From NCBI RefSeq assembly GCF_000159315.1, contig NZ_GG669993.1, positions 395,259 to 459,258 on the forward strand: 64,000 nucleotides of DNA, in the 5' to 3' direction. Below the pieces are notes generated by a model. That model made no database searches and was not told the DNA's origin. It saw only the letters and a program-made list of their open reading frames with translations. Of the stretch, positions 63,633 to 64,000 are shown piece by piece. Every line of letters begins with the position of its first letter. The first letter of the stretch is position 1. The stretch comes from Lentilactobacillus hilgardii DSM 20176 = ATCC 8290. GTDB lineage: Bacteria > Bacillota > Bacilli > Lactobacillales > Lactobacillaceae. Position numbers and translations under genes: made by a program.

Positions 63633-63950
63633 ATGCAAAGTAATCAATCATATTTAGCAGAAATTCGAGACACGGTTAAAAACAACTATCGCCGCTTTTT
63701 CGCAATCGATTCCACAAAGCCGATCTACAACGATCTTCCTCAGATGCCGGAATTTCAAATCCAACTTTTTCTTAGCCAAACACTAAAAGCTGGTTTTCCA
63801 ATAAAAATCCAATTTAATAATCAATCACCGGAAATGAGTGGAAAACTCACAAAATTATCTAATGAAAGATACCTATTAGCAAACCAACAGCATAACATGA
63901 CCCGAATTGTAAATATTTTAGAAATTCGATCCATTCAAAAGATAAAATAA
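63633..63950 (+). CDS. Small protein, possibly YolD-like, under SOS control
   Basis: A 105-residue protein starting at an ATG with CGGAG upstream. I do not recognise it firmly. The C-terminal half (about 55-103) reads as a series of short beta strands, KIQFNN, EMSGKLTKL, YLLANQQ and TRIVNILEIRSI, in the manner of YolD-like domains, which often accompany UvrX/DinB Y-family polymerases and are LexA-regulated. The N-terminal half is helical. The LexA box in its promoter is the strongest clue. No polymerase gene is seen before the window ends 50 bases later; it could begin just outside. Role: probable DNA-damage response, unproven. Confidence 0.65.
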   Translation: MQSNQSYLAEIRDTVKNNYRRFFAIDSTKPIYNDLPQMPEFQIQLFLSQTLKAGFPIKIQFNNQSPEMSGKLTKLSNERYLLANQQHNMTRIVNILEIRSIQKIK

Positions 63951-64000
63951 TAGCAGTAAATATATTTATCCACGTTAAAATGTTTCAAAAAGTGCAAATC

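Noticed and set aside
1..64000. CRISPR arrays, insertion sequences, prophage or integrated element
   Set aside because: I found no direct-repeat arrays, transposase, phage structural genes or att-like flanking repeats; XerC is the chromosomal housekeeping type.

Overview
The window looks like chromosome from a low-GC Firmicute of the family Lactobacillaceae. I infer this from the AT-rich sequence, the frequent TTG starts behind strong Shine-Dalgarno sites, the gene order xerC-hslV-hslU and rpmB / yloU-fakA-recG-plsX-acpP-rnc-smc-ftsY-ylxM-ffh-rpsP-khpA-rimM-trmD-rplS, and the T-box and TPP leaders. I cannot name the species. I recognise no tRNA or rRNA gene, insertion sequence, prophage or CRISPR array.

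The left third (1-24,650) is accessory. It opens with a partial AIM24-family gene, a GNAT acetyltransferase and a ClC chloride channel. A metal block follows: a P1B-4 type ATPase (probably Fe/Co/Zn) divergent from a frameshifted ArsR regulator, then a copper P1B-1 ATPase behind two cupredoxin-like proteins with cop-box-like palindromes. At 8,477-13,924 lies a sugar-acid locus: a LacI repressor, a small unknown protein, a D-2-hydroxyacid dehydrogenase, an SDR dehydrogenase and a TIM-barrel isomerase, divergent from a GntP-like permease, with one identical operator placed just downstream of each of the two facing promoters. Two secreted proteins come next: a probable ADP-ribosyltransferase with an intact R-S-ExE catalytic set, and an SGNH hydrolase. 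After a GyrI-like protein there is a T-box leader in front of a broken M20 amidohydrolase, an ArgE/DapE-type deacylase, a TPP riboswitch in front of a methyltransferase, msrA, msrB, ppaC and a LysR regulator.

The right two thirds (24,850-63,460) are conserved housekeeping genes, almost all on the minus strand: parC-parE (divergent from plsY), a LacX-like epimerase, hslU-hslV-xerC, the rplS-trmD-rimM-khpA-rpsP operon with its own promoter and terminator, ffh-ylxM-ftsY-smc-rnc-acpP-plsX-recG-fakA-yloU, rpmB on the plus strand, a nitroreductase, and thiN-rpe-rsgA-prkC-stp-rsmB-fmt-priA-coaBC-rpoZ-gmk. These cover ribosome maturation, protein targeting, chromosome segregation, phospholipid and fatty-acid supply, cell-wall signalling and translation initiation.

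At the right edge a small gene on the plus strand, possibly YolD-like, has a perfect Gram-positive LexA box filling the spacer of a near-consensus promoter, so it is probably an SOS gene. The observations most worth following are the secreted ADP-ribosyltransferase, this SOS gene, the TPP-controlled methyltransferase, the cupredoxin/copper-ATPase operon, the paired LacI operators, and the frameshifts in arsR and the M20 gene.
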